Positions 1 to 8,965 of a stretch of 64,000 nucleotides of DNA are shown piece by piece. The translations under genes were made by a program, and so were the position numbers. Under the pieces are notes generated by a model, which saw nothing but the letters and a program-made list of their open reading frames with translations, had not been told where the DNA came from and did no database searches. The stretch's first letter is position 1. Each line of letters opens with the position of its first letter. The DNA comes from VRUE01 sp963730315 (lineage in GTDB: Bacteria > Actinomycetota > Thermoleophilia > Solirubrobacterales > 70-9), in NCBI GenBank assembly GCA_963730315.1, contig CAVSRD010000011.1, positions 1 to 64,000 of the forward strand, read 5' to 3'.

Positions 1-14
1 CAATGCTCGGCTGG

Positions 15-29
15 GTTGCTTGAAGCAAC
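15..29. promoter_or_regulatory. Operator copy 1 for the HxlR regulator
   Basis: A perfect 15-bp palindrome, GTTGCTTGAAGCAAC (7-bp arms around a central G). An identical copy lies 43 bp further on, about four helical turns. Winged-helix HxlR dimers bind such sites. Its place upstream of an HxlR gene suggests autoregulation, or control of a divergent gene left of the window. Confidence 0.6.
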
Positions 30-57
30 TCTTGTCGGCCGCACACTAGCGCAGTCG

Positions 58-72
58 GTTGCTTGAAGCAAC
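58..72. promoter_or_regulatory. Operator copy 2 for the HxlR regulator
   Basis: Second identical copy of the palindrome GTTGCTTGAAGCAAC. It ends 22 bp before the preferred ATG of the HxlR gene at 95 and covers the alternative TTG start at 59, which argues that TTG is not the start. A bound repressor here would block the regulator's own transcription. Confidence 0.6.
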
Positions 73-94
73 CTTGTGTGAGAAGATCACTTTG

Positions 95-577
95 ATGCTG
101 CGCCACGACTACCCCGGCCAGGTCTGCTCGATCGCCAAGGCGCTCGAGGTGGTCGGCGAGCGCTGGACGCTGCTGATCGTCCGCGACGTGATGAACGGCA
201 ACCGCCGGTTCGGCGAGCTGCAGCGCTCGCTCGGCGTGGCGCGGAACGTGCTCGCCGCCCGCCTGCAACGGCTGGTCGACGAGGACATCCTCGAGCGGCG
301 CCCCTACCAGGAGAGCCCGGAGCGCCACGAGTACTTCCTCACCGAGAAGGGGCTCGACCTCTGGCCGGCCCTGATTGCGCTGCTCGCCTGGGGCGACCGC
401 CACTCCCCCACCCCGGGCGGCCCGCCGATGCTGATCGTCCACAAGGAGTGCAGCGGCCCGGTCAACGACCGCGGCATCTGCGAGGCCTGCGGCAAGGAGC
501 TGCATGCCCGCGACGCCCGCGCCCTGCCCGGCCCCGGCCTCGGCTCGGTAGCGTTGTCGGGGAGGGCGACCGACTAG
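95..577 (+). CDS. HxlR-family winged-helix regulator
   Basis: A 160-residue DNA-binding regulator. Residues about 10-95 form the HxlR winged helix: CSIAKALEVVGERWTLLIVRD, then RFGELQRSLGVARNVLAARL, then a wing ending in YFLTEKG. A C-terminal extension has Cys residues in HKECSG and GICEACG, which could form a small metal or redox site. ATG 95 is chosen over TTG 59 because the latter lies inside the operator palindrome and adds residues outside the family fold. It stands 11 bp before an aldehyde dehydrogenase gene on the same strand, so it probably controls that gene. The inducer is unknown. Confidence 0.85.
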   Translation: MLRHDYPGQVCSIAKALEVVGERWTLLIVRDVMNGNRRFGELQRSLGVARNVLAARLQRLVDEDILERRPYQESPERHEYFLTEKGLDLWPALIALLAWGDRHSPTPGGPPMLIVHKECSGPVNDRGICEACGKELHARDARALPGPGLGSVALSGRATD

Positions 578-588
578 AGGAGAGACAG

Positions 589-2024
<1,436 letters not shown>

Positions 2025-2025
<1 letters not shown>

Positions 2026-2048
2026 GCGGGCGGGTCCTGTCGCCCGCC
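2025..2048 (+). terminator. GC hairpin after the aldehyde dehydrogenase
   Basis: GGCGGGCG (2025-2032) pairs with CGCCCGCC (2041-2048) around an 8-nt loop, starting at the last base of the stop codon. There is no T-tract, so it is a hairpin of the kind common after actinobacterial genes rather than a classical terminator. Confidence 0.4.
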
Positions 2049-2058
2049 CGACAACGCA

Positions 2059-2064
2059 TACCCT
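2059..2064 (+). promoter_or_regulatory. -10 box TACCCT, leaderless start
   Basis: TACCCT fits TANNNT and lies 6 nt before the GTG at 2071, which has no Shine-Dalgarno sequence. Transcription would begin at or next to the start codon. Confidence 0.5.
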
Positions 2065-2070
2065 CCCCGC

Positions 2071-3216
2071 GTGAACCTCGACCTCTCTGACGAGCAGATG
2101 CTGCTGCGCGACACGGTGCGCGAGTTTGCCCGGCAGGAGGTCGCGCCGGTGGCGGAGGAGCTGGACCGGGAGAAGCGGTTCCCGTACGGGATCGTCGGCA
2201 AGCTCGGCGAGCTGGGGCTGATGGGGATCCCGTTCCCCCAGGAGTACGGGGGCGGCGGGGCGGACACGCTCTCCTACGTGCTCGCGGTCGAAGAGCTGGC
2301 TCGGGTCGACTCGTCGGTCTGCATCACGATGGCCGCGCACACCTCGCTCGGCACGATGCCGATCTACCTCTGGGGGTCCGACGAGCAGAAGGACGAGTGG
2401 CTGCCCGTCCTCTGCAGCGGGCAGAAGCTCGCCTCGTTCGGGCTGACCGAGCCGGAGGCGGGGTCCGACGCCGGGAACGTGCGGACCACCGCGAGGCTGG
2501 AGGACGGGCAGTGGACGATCAACGGCGCGAAGCAGTTCATCACGAACTCGGGAACCGAGATCTCGGGCTGCGTCTCGATCACCGCGGCGACCGGCGACGC
2601 GGGGGGGCGCAAGGAGATCTCCAACCTGATCGTCCCCACCGGGACGCCCGGATACGTGGTGGGCGAGGCCTACCGGAAGATGGGCTGGAACGCATCGGAC
2701 ACGCGGCCGCTCGCCTTCGAGGGCTGCCGCGTGCCGGAGTCCAACCTGCTCGGCCGCCGCGGCGACGGCTTCAAGAACTTCCTCCACATCCTCGACGGTG
2801 GCCGGATCGGCGTCGCCGCGATGGGCGTCGGCCTCGCCCAGGGCGCCCTCGACGAGGCGCTCTCCTACGCGAGGGAGCGCCAGGCCTTCGGGCAGGCGAT
2901 CTCCAAGTTCCAGTCGATCCAGGCGAAGATCGCCGACCTCTCTGCGCAGATCGAGGCCGCCCGTCTGCTCACCTGGCGTGCCGCGCTGGAGAAGGACGCC
3001 GGCCGTTCGTTCACGCTGACCGCGGCCCAGGCGAAGCTGATCACCGGCCGCCTCGCCGTCCGCGCCAGCGAGGAGGCGGTGCAGATCCACGGCGGCTACG
3101 GCTACATCGAGGAGTACCCGGTCTGCCGCTTCTACCGCGACGCCAAGATCCTCACGATAGGCGAGGGCACCGACGAGGTGCAGCAGATGGTGATCGCCCG
3201 CCAGCTCGGCTGCTGA
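2071..3216 (+). CDS. Acyl-CoA dehydrogenase
   Basis: A 381-residue FAD-dependent acyl-CoA dehydrogenase catalysing alpha,beta-dehydrogenation of acyl-CoA in beta-oxidation or branched-chain amino acid degradation. The flavin motif FGLTEPEAGSD and the middle-domain segment WTINGAKQFITN are present. The C-terminal helical domain carries RQAFGQ and the catalytic Glu365 in GEGTDE, the short- and medium-chain position. Its length is typical. GTG 2071 is chosen because the conserved N-terminus begins here and a TANNNT box lies 6 nt upstream. It converges with the histidine kinase gene, with 24 bp between. Chain-length specificity is not determinable; butyryl-CoA-type is most likely. Confidence 0.92.
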   Translation: MNLDLSDEQMLLRDTVREFARQEVAPVAEELDREKRFPYGIVGKLGELGLMGIPFPQEYGGGGADTLSYVLAVEELARVDSSVCITMAAHTSLGTMPIYLWGSDEQKDEWLPVLCSGQKLASFGLTEPEAGSDAGNVRTTARLEDGQWTINGAKQFITNSGTEISGCVSITAATGDAGGRKEISNLIVPTGTPGYVVGEAYRKMGWNASDTRPLAFEGCRVPESNLLGRRGDGFKNFLHILDGGRIGVAAMGVGLAQGALDEALSYARERQAFGQAISKFQSIQAKIADLSAQIEAARLLTWRAALEKDAGRSFTLTAAQAKLITGRLAVRASEEAVQIHGGYGYIEEYPVCRFYRDAKILTIGEGTDEVQQMVIARQLGC

Positions 3217-3240
3217 CGCCCCACGCCCTACCCGCCCCAG

Positions 3241-4104
3241 CTAGGAGCCCTGCAGCGTGAACCGCACCCGCGTGCCGGGCATCGCCCGCTCCAGCCAGAT
3301 GCGGCCGCCGTGCGCTTCGACGATCGCCCGGGAGATCGCCAGGCCGAGGCCGGCGCCGTCGCCGCTGCGGGCGTCGTCGCCGCGGTAGAAAGCGTCGAAG
3401 ACCCGCTGGTCGTCGTCCTCGGAGACCCCGGCCCCGTCGTCGGCCACCTCGACCTCGACCCCGCCCGCCGCCGTCCGCGCCCGCACCGTGACGCTGCCGT
3501 CGGCCGGGGTGTGGCGGATCGCGTTCTGGATCAGGTTGAAGAGGACGCGCTGCAGCTTCTCCGCGTTGGCCCGGGCGAGCACCTGCTCGGCCGGCAGGTC
3601 CGCGGCCAGCGCAACGCCGCGCTCTGCCGCCGGAGCCCGCATCGCGGCGACCGTGTCGCCGACCAGCTCGCGCAGCTCGATCTGGCTCATCGTCCAGGAG
3701 ATGTCGCCGGCCTCGATCCGCGACAGCTCGAAGAGGTCGTCGATCAGGGCGCTCAGCGCCGCGACCTGGGTGCGGACCCCGCCCAGGTAGCGGTCGCGCG
3801 TCTCCCCCGTCACCACCCCGTCGTCGATCGACTCGACCAGCAGCCGCAGCGAGGCGAGCGGCGTGCGCAGGTCGTGCGAGACCGAGGCGACCAGCTGCCG
3901 CCGCGCCGCCTCGACGTCGCGGCGCGAACGCTCCTCGGCCGCGAGCCGCACCACCAGCCCGGCCGCCAGCGCGCCCCCGACGATCGCCAGCGCGACCAGG
4001 CCGATCTGCACCCAGCCCATTTTGTGCGGCACGGTCACCGCCGCGGCACCGGCCAGGAAGGCCGCAGCGGCGATTGCGATCGCGATCGCCAGCGAGCGCT
4101 TCAT
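3241..4104 (-). CDS. Two-component sensor histidine kinase
   Basis: A 287-residue membrane sensor kinase. Two N-terminal membrane helices (about 4-25 and 32-53) are joined by only a few residues, so there is almost no extracellular sensor and it may sense the membrane or a partner. The HisKA domain has phospho-acceptor His77 in SVSHDLRTP. The HATPase domain has the N box (NLIQNAIRH, 190-198), G1 (DDGAGV, 222-227) and G2 (GDGAGLGLAIS, 248-258). It lies downstream of its response regulator, separated by a copy of the interspersed repeat that ends just before this ATG. The signal is unknown; the redox gene upstream is a clue. Confidence 0.9.
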   Translation of the reverse strand: MKRSLAIAIAIAAAAFLAGAAAVTVPHKMGWVQIGLVALAIVGGALAAGLVVRLAAEERSRRDVEAARRQLVASVSHDLRTPLASLRLLVESIDDGVVTGETRDRYLGGVRTQVAALSALIDDLFELSRIEAGDISWTMSQIELRELVGDTVAAMRAPAAERGVALAADLPAEQVLARANAEKLQRVLFNLIQNAIRHTPADGSVTVRARTAAGGVEVEVADDGAGVSEDDDQRVFDAFYRGDDARSGDGAGLGLAISRAIVEAHGGRIWLERAMPGTRVRFTLQGS

Positions 4105-4106
4105 CG

Positions 4107-4174
4107 CGCAGCCTCGCGCTTCGCTCGCGGCGCGTAGAACCAGGGATGCTCGCTTGCTCGCTCCGCGCTCACGG
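4107..4174 (-). repeat. Interspersed repeat, copy A
   Basis: On the minus strand it begins with the stop codon of the response regulator (GTGAGCGCGGAGCGAGC) and ends GCGCGAGG just before the kinase ATG. It shares this start and GTTCT.CGCGCCGCGAGCG with copy B at 8089-8187, and shares a looser pattern with copies C (51886-51945) and D (16861-16940). It fills the whole spacer between two co-directional genes. Confidence 0.6.
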
Positions 4175-4885
4175 TCGCAACCTGTACCCGACGCCCCACA
4201 CGGTCTCGATGAAGCGCGGCTCGGAGGGATCGTCGCCCAGCTTGGCGCGCAGGCGGCGGACGTGGACGGTGACGGTGCTGGTGTCGGTGAAGACCGGGTA
4301 CCCCCAGACCGCTTCCATCAGCTGGTCGCGCGAGAAAACCCGGCCCGGACGGGCGGCGAGGTAGGCGAGCAGGTCGAACTCCCGCTGGGTGAGCGAGACC
4401 TCCGCGCCGTCCAGCGTGACGACGCGCGAGGCCGGCTCGATCCGCAGCGGCCCCCGCACGATCGGCTCCGGCTCGGCCTCGGCCTCGGCCTGCGACGAGG
4501 CGCGGCGCAGCACCGCGTCGACCCGGGCGACCAGCTCAGCCGGCGAGAACGGCTTCACCACGTAGTCGTCGGCGCCGCGGCGCAGGCCAACCAGGCGGTC
4601 GGACTCCTCGCCGCGCGCGGTCAGCAGGATCACCGCGGTGCGTTCGCCCGGCCCCTCGTGCAGCTGCCGCATCACCTCGATGCCGTCGAGGCCGGGCAGC
4701 ATCACGTCGAGGACGACCAGATCGGGGCGGTGCAGGCGGGCGAGCCGCAGCGCCTCCGGCCCGTCCGAGGCGCCGTGGATCTCGTAGCCGGCCCGCTCCA
4801 TGTAGCGGCCGACCACCTCAACGATCGTCGGCTCGTCGTCGACGATCAGCACGGTGCCGCGCGCGGGGTCGTTCACGTCGTCCAT
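4169..4885 (-). CDS. OmpR-family response regulator
   Basis: A 238-residue DNA-binding response regulator. The receiver domain (about 10-125) has the acidic pair DDE (16-18), phospho-acceptor Asp60 in VVLDVMLPG and Lys in VVKPFSP. The C-terminal OmpR/PhoB winged helix includes LTQREFDLLAYLAARPGRV and the end VWGVGYRL. ATG 4885 is preferred over the in-frame ATG at 4918, which would overlap the upstream gene by 20 nt and add residues outside the fold. It is 13 bp after the DipZ-like gene and directly upstream of the kinase, so the three probably form one operon. Confidence 0.9.
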   Translation of the reverse strand: MDDVNDPARGTVLIVDDEPTIVEVVGRYMERAGYEIHGASDGPEALRLARLHRPDLVVLDVMLPGLDGIEVMRQLHEGPGERTAVILLTARGEESDRLVGLRRGADDYVVKPFSPAELVARVDAVLRRASSQAEAEAEPEPIVRGPLRIEPASRVVTLDGAEVSLTQREFDLLAYLAARPGRVFSRDQLMEAVWGYPVFTDTSTVTVHVRRLRAKLGDDPSEPRFIETVWGVGYRLRP

Positions 4886-4898
4886 TCTGGCGACGCCA

Positions 4899-6635
4899 CT
4901 AGCCAAAGGTAAAGGCATAGCCCGTCACCCCCCTTTCGGGCACGAGGCGGAGCGTGTGGCGCTCCACCCGGGGCAGGTCGACCAGGTCGTAGAGCCGCTG
5001 CGAGGAGACCTCGACGACGCCGCCGTGGACGTCGGCGCCGGCCAGCCGGGCGGGAATCGGGCGGCCGTCGAGCAGCACCCGCACGCGGCGGCTCCGTCCG
5101 TGAGAGCCGAGCACCAGGTAGACGCGCCGCGCCCCGAAGGAGATCTGGAGCGCGCCGCCCTCCGCGGTAGCCGACGCGGGCGAGACCCTCCAGCGGCCGC
5201 TGTAGGCGAGGCGGTCGGCCGGTGGCTCGCCCGGTTCGCCGAAGTCGCGCGTCTCCGCGGCGATTGGGCCGTTGACGAAGCGTTCGGCGCGCAGCGAGCC
5301 GAGGTAGCTCTCCGGCGTGGTCACACCCGCCGAGGGGGCGATCCCGCGGGCGCCGGACCCCGCGCCCCCGACGCGGTGCCCCGCTTCGGCCAACAGCTCG
5401 CGGATCACCTTCTCTTTCTCGCCGTATTCGCCCTCGCCGAAGTGCACGTAGCGGACCCGGCCGCGCCGGTCGACGAAGTACTCGGCCGGCCAGTATTCGG
5501 TGCCGTAGGCGGTGAAGGTCGCCAGGTCGTTGTCCTGGACGACCGGGTAGCGGATGCCGTTGCGGGCAATCGCTTCCTCGACGTTGCCGGCGTCCTTCTC
5601 GAACGGGAACTCCGGCGAGTGGACGCCGACGATCGTCAGGCCGTCCCTGCGGTAGCGCCTGTCCCAGGCAGTCAGGTAGGGCAGGGTGCGCAGGCAGTTG
5701 ATGCAGCTGTAGGTCCAGAAGTCGACCAGCACCACCCGGCCGCGCAGCGACGCCATGGTCAGCGGCTTGCCGCCGGGGGTGTTGAACTGGCGCTGTGTGT
5801 CGACGAATTCGGGCGCCGTGCCGAGCACCGGCAGGTCGGAGCTGGGGCCGGCCTTGGGGGCGGCGACCGCCGTCCCCACCCCACCGCCCGAGCCGCCGCG
5901 CACCCCGGAGAGCGCTTCGCGGGCGGCCGACGTGTCCTCCAGCGACTTCGACGGGTTGACCAGGAAGGCGGGCAGGCCGCCGGCGATCGCGTTCTGGAAC
6001 TCGATGTCGTAGTCGCCGAGCATCGCCAGCGCGACGACGACCATCACCGCTCCCATCGCGACCTGCACACCGCTCCCTCGGCGGGCAAGCGGCGCGATCG
6101 CCCGGCGGCCGCCCAGCATCAGCAGGTAGAGGACGACGGCCGAGCCGATCCCGTAGCTGAGCGCGACGGCGAGCCGGCCTGCGGTGAACGGCTGCGCGGC
6201 GGAGACGGTTATCACCCCGGCGAGGATCGGGCCGGCGCAGGGCGCGTAGACGAGCCCGAGGCTGGCGCCGACCGCGGTCCCCGACCAGAAGCCCTCGCCG
6301 CCGCGCCCCACCCCGGCGCGCCCGGCGATGCGGCTGAGCGCCGCCTCCAGCCGCGCCGCCAGCGGCGGGATCATCAGCGAGACGCCGAAGCCGATCAGGA
6401 CGACGATCGCCAGCGTGCGCAGCAGGTCGCCGGGCAGCCCGAGCGCAGAGATCACGTAGACGAGCGCGACGGTCGCGAAGGTGAACGAGACCGCGAGCCC
6501 GGTGACCACGCCGAGCGGCCGCCGCCGGCCGCCGGTCGCGCCCGCCGAGAGCGCGATCGGCAGCACCGGCAGCACGCAGGGCGAGAGCGCCGTCGCGGCT
6601 CCGGCCACGAAGCCGAACAGGATCAGCAGTGCCAT
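4899..6635 (-). CDS. DipZ-like CcdA/thioredoxin fusion protein
   Basis: A 578-residue membrane protein that probably carries electrons from the cytoplasm to the cell-wall space. The N-terminal CcdA/DsbD part has six or more helices with the paired redox cysteines Cys20 (SPCVLPVLP) and Cys133 (YAPCAGP). A linker follows, then an extracytoplasmic redoxin domain with the active site CINC (Cys311, Cys314). The last 150 residues are beta-rich, like the C-terminal domain of mycobacterial DipZ, which is about 695 residues. It precedes a response regulator by 13 bp with a sensor kinase after that, suggesting the pair senses the envelope redox state. Function is by homology. Confidence 0.85.
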   Translation of the reverse strand: MALLILFGFVAGAATALSPCVLPVLPIALSAGATGGRRRPLGVVTGLAVSFTFATVALVYVISALGLPGDLLRTLAIVVLIGFGVSLMIPPLAARLEAALSRIAGRAGVGRGGEGFWSGTAVGASLGLVYAPCAGPILAGVITVSAAQPFTAGRLAVALSYGIGSAVVLYLLMLGGRRAIAPLARRGSGVQVAMGAVMVVVALAMLGDYDIEFQNAIAGGLPAFLVNPSKSLEDTSAAREALSGVRGGSGGGVGTAVAAPKAGPSSDLPVLGTAPEFVDTQRQFNTPGGKPLTMASLRGRVVLVDFWTYSCINCLRTLPYLTAWDRRYRRDGLTIVGVHSPEFPFEKDAGNVEEAIARNGIRYPVVQDNDLATFTAYGTEYWPAEYFVDRRGRVRYVHFGEGEYGEKEKVIRELLAEAGHRVGGAGSGARGIAPSAGVTTPESYLGSLRAERFVNGPIAAETRDFGEPGEPPADRLAYSGRWRVSPASATAEGGALQISFGARRVYLVLGSHGRSRRVRVLLDGRPIPARLAGADVHGGVVEVSSQRLYDLVDLPRVERHTLRLVPERGVTGYAFTFG

Positions 6636-6638
6636 GCG

Positions 6639-6658
6639 CCCGAGCTTGGCAGCTCGGG
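6639..6658 (-). promoter_or_regulatory. Inverted repeat just before dipZ-like start
   Basis: CCCGAGC and GCTCGGG flank a 6-nt loop, 3 bp upstream of the ATG at 6635. On the minus strand it directly follows TGTAAT, a plausible -10. It could be an operator at the start site or a hairpin occluding ribosome entry. It is not placed to terminate any gene. Confidence 0.4.
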
Positions 6659-6702
6659 ATTACAGGGAGGTGACGGCTTCGAGCTACCGCCGACGGGGAG
6701 GT

Positions 6703-7125
6703 TCAGCCAGCGGGGCGGGCGGTGACCGAGGCCTGCGGGCGACCGGCGACATCTGCGCAGCGGCCCTCCGCTTCGCCGATCCCGTAGTGGGCGCCGATCG
6801 CCAGCTCGTGCTCGCGCAGCAGCGGGCGGGCCGGGTCGACGGTCGGCGCGGAGCCCAACGCCCGGCGCGGCAGGGCGATCCAGACGCGGCCGGCGGCGGC
6901 GGCGCACTCGCGCAGCGGGACCGCCACCGCGGCGCCCCGGCGGCGGCCCAGGAGCCGGCGCTGCCCGAGCGCGACGACCAGCCAGGCAGGCGCGCCGTCG
7001 CCGGCGTCGGCGAAGACGCCGTGCACCCGCCCGACCCGCGCCCCTTCGAGATCGTCGACCTCGAAGCCGACCCAGCGGATCGCCTCCTCGAGGGGCGGCG
7101 GCGCGGCTGGCGGCGCCTCAGCCAT
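6703..7125 (-). CDS. PRC-barrel-like protein
   Basis: A 140-residue small protein. Residues about 15-110 read as a PRC-barrel fold: strand-rich VGFEVDDLEGARVGRVHGVFAD, AWLVVALG, GAAVAVPLREC and RVWIALPR, then REHELAIGAHYG. PRC barrels act as adaptor or RNA/protein-binding modules; no catalytic residues are expected. The start overlaps the meaB stop by 8 bp, so it is probably translated with meaB. A role with MeaB is positional inference only. Confidence 0.65.
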   Translation of the reverse strand: MAEAPPAAPPPLEEAIRWVGFEVDDLEGARVGRVHGVFADAGDGAPAWLVVALGQRRLLGRRRGAAVAVPLRECAAAAGRVWIALPRRALGSAPTVDPARPLLREHELAIGAHYGIGEAEGRCADVAGRPQASVTARPAG

Positions 7126-8080
7126 CGACCTGCTCCTCCAGCAGCGCGCCGGCGGCGCTCGCCGGATCCAGCTCGCGCCGCACCACGCGGTCCAGCAGCG
7201 CGGCGACTTCGGGGTCGTCGGCGACCGTCGCCTCCAGCCGCCGCCGCATCCGCGACGCGGCGATCCCCAGCACCTCGTTGCGCAGGTTGCGGGCGCGGCG
7301 CTCCTCGAGCGTCCCCTCGGCTTCGATGTGGGCGCGGTGCTCGTCGATCTTCTCCGCCAGCTCCGCCACCCCCTCGCCGCGCGCCGCCTCGGTTCGCAGG
7401 ATCGGAACCTGCCAGCCGCCGGGCCGCTCGGAGAGCGAGAGCACGCTGCGGACCTCGCGCACCATCGTGTCGGTCATCGGGTGGTCCGCCTTGTTGACGA
7501 CGATCAGGTCGGGGATCTCCATCACCCCCGCCTTCAGCGCCTGGATCGAGTCGCCCGAGCCGGGCATCAGCGCCAGCACGATCGTGTCGGCGTGGTCGAC
7601 GATGTCGATCTCCGCCTGGCCCACCCCGACCGTCTCGATCAGCACGTCGTCCTTGCCGGCCGCGTCCATCGCCAGCGCGACCTGCAGCGCCGCCTCCGAG
7701 AGGCCGCCGAGGGCGCCGCGCGAGGCCATCGAGCGGATGAACACGCCGGGGTCGAGGAAGTGCTCGGAGAGGCGGATCCGGTCGCCCAGCAGGGCGCCGC
7801 GCGTAAACGGGCTGGAGGGGTCGATCGAGAGCACCGCGACCCCCCGCTCGGACTTGCGCAGCTCCACGGTCAGCGCCCCGATCAGGGTGCTCTTGCCGAC
7901 CCCGGGCGGGCCGGTGAAGCCGACGATCCGCGCCCGGCCGGTGCGCGGGTAGACCTCGCGGACCAGCTCCCAGCCGGCCGGGTCGTCGGACTCGATAAGG
8001 GTGATCGCCCGCGCCAGCGCCCGCTTGTCGCCGGCGACGAGGCGCTCGGCGAGCGAGGCCGATTTCGCGGCTCCTGGCAC
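7118..8080 (-). CDS. meaB: MeaB/ArgK-type G-protein chaperone
   Basis: A 320-residue P-loop GTPase of the G3E family that loads and protects adenosylcobalamin in methylmalonyl-CoA mutase and related mutases. Motifs: Walker A GPPGVGKST (57-65), SIDPSSPFTRGALLGDR, ETVGVGQAE (149-157) and specificity motif NKAD (196-199). Length is typical. The start is GTG at 8080, beside copy B of the interspersed repeat. No mutase gene is in the window, so the partner lies elsewhere. The downstream PRC-barrel gene overlaps its stop. Confidence 0.92.
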   Translation of the reverse strand: MPGAAKSASLAERLVAGDKRALARAITLIESDDPAGWELVREVYPRTGRARIVGFTGPPGVGKSTLIGALTVELRKSERGVAVLSIDPSSPFTRGALLGDRIRLSEHFLDPGVFIRSMASRGALGGLSEAALQVALAMDAAGKDDVLIETVGVGQAEIDIVDHADTIVLALMPGSGDSIQALKAGVMEIPDLIVVNKADHPMTDTMVREVRSVLSLSERPGGWQVPILRTEAARGEGVAELAEKIDEHRAHIEAEGTLEERRARNLRNEVLGIAASRMRRRLEATVADDPEVAALLDRVVRRELDPASAAGALLEEQVDG

Positions 8081-8088
8081 TTACATTG

Positions 8089-8187
8089 CCTCCCGCTCCG
8101 CTCGCGGCGCGAAGAACCAGATACCCGGCAACCTCACCCTCGCTCCGCACGGGTTCGGTGGCACGCTTGCTCGCTCCGTGCTCACAG
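8089..8187 (-). repeat. Interspersed repeat, copy B
   Basis: The longest copy, with about 35 extra bp in the middle relative to copy A. On the minus strand it runs from GTGAGCACGGAGCGAGC to GCGGAGCGGGAGG, ending 8 bp before the meaB GTG. GGTTCTTCGCGCCGCGAGCG is shared with copy A apart from one base. It also lies just upstream of the divergent acyltransferase gene. Confidence 0.6.
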
Positions 8188-8196
8188 AGGCCAGTC

Positions 8197-8202
8197 TAAA
8201 GT
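8197..8202 (+). promoter_or_regulatory. -10 box TAAAGT
   Basis: TAAAGT fits TANNNT and lies 10 nt before the GTG at 8213. No Shine-Dalgarno sequence is visible, so a leader of only a few nucleotides is implied. Confidence 0.45.
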
Positions 8203-8212
8203 CCTGGCCGCC

Positions 8213-8833
8213 GTGATCCGCTTCCTCCGCTTTTGCGCCCGCAACCGGATGCTGACGCCGAAATACGCGCTGCTGGCGCTGCGCTACCTGCGGCGGCGCC
8301 TGCTCACCCCGGCCGGCTGGCGCTGGCGCACCGACGGGCCGCTCTTCCTCGGCAGCGGGCTCGAACTGCACATCGCCCGCCGCGGCCGGGTCGAGTTCGG
8401 CCGCTTCGTCTGGCTCGGCCACGGCACGAAGATCCGCTGCCACGAGGGCGTGGTCGAGATCGGCGCCAAGACGGTGCTCGGCCAGGAGTGCACGATCTCC
8501 GCCTACCGCCGGGTGCGGATCGGCGAGCAGTGCGTGATCGCCGACCGGGCGATGTTCATCGACTTCGACCACGGCGTGGTCGAGGTCGAGCGCCCGATCC
8601 GCAAGCAGGGCATCTACACGCGCGAGGTCGAGGTCGGCTCCAACGTCTGGATCGGCTACGGCGCCTGCATCCTGCGCGGCGTCAGGGTCGGCGACAACTC
8701 GATCGTCGGCACCGGCTCGGTGGTCACCAAGGACGTCCCCGCCAACGCGGTCGTCGCCGGCGTCCCGGCCGAGGTGATCCGCATGCGCGAGGCGCCCAAG
8801 GACCTGCGCTGGACCGATCCGGTCGAGCCCTAG
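8213..8833 (+). CDS. Left-handed beta-helix acyltransferase
   Basis: A 206-residue hexapeptide-repeat acyltransferase of the maltose/galactoside O-acetyltransferase type. The turns are VEFGRFVWLG, VEIGAKTVLG, VRIGEQCVIA and VEVGSNVWIGYGACILRGVRVGDNSIVGTGSVVTKDVPANAVVAGVPAEVI, the last being the usual cofactor-binding end. GTG 8213 begins the conserved region and has a TANNNT box 10 nt upstream. It converges with the glycosyltransferase at 8966 and may acylate the polysaccharide made by that cluster. The acyl donor and acceptor are unknown. Confidence 0.85.
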   Translation: MIRFLRFCARNRMLTPKYALLALRYLRRRLLTPAGWRWRTDGPLFLGSGLELHIARRGRVEFGRFVWLGHGTKIRCHEGVVEIGAKTVLGQECTISAYRRVRIGEQCVIADRAMFIDFDHGVVEVERPIRKQGIYTREVEVGSNVWIGYGACILRGVRVGDNSIVGTGSVVTKDVPANAVVAGVPAEVIRMREAPKDLRWTDPVEP

Positions 8834-8845
8834 GCCATCTGCGTT

Positions 8846-8908
8846 CCGAGCCCGTTGGTATCATTTTGTCTGTAATACAGGGGAATCCCGCTGCGTGTAA
8901 GGGCTCGG
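8846..8908. repeat. Concentric inverted repeats between convergent genes
   Basis: Outer arms CCGAGCCC (8846-8853) and GGGCTCGG (8901-8908) enclose the perfect 11-bp palindrome CTGTAATACAG (8870-8880), both centred near 8876. The interior is clearly AT-richer than its surroundings. It lies between the ends of two convergent genes, so it may be a two-way terminator. A protein-binding or insertion site is also possible. Confidence 0.45.
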
Positions 8909-8965
8909 CGTATGGAGGACGAGGGGCCGGAGCCAGCCGAGCCGGAGCCGGGCTGAGCGGAGCGC

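Noticed and set aside
59..94. TTG start for the first HxlR gene
   Set aside because: The codon lies inside the palindromic operator and the added 12 residues do not belong to the family fold.
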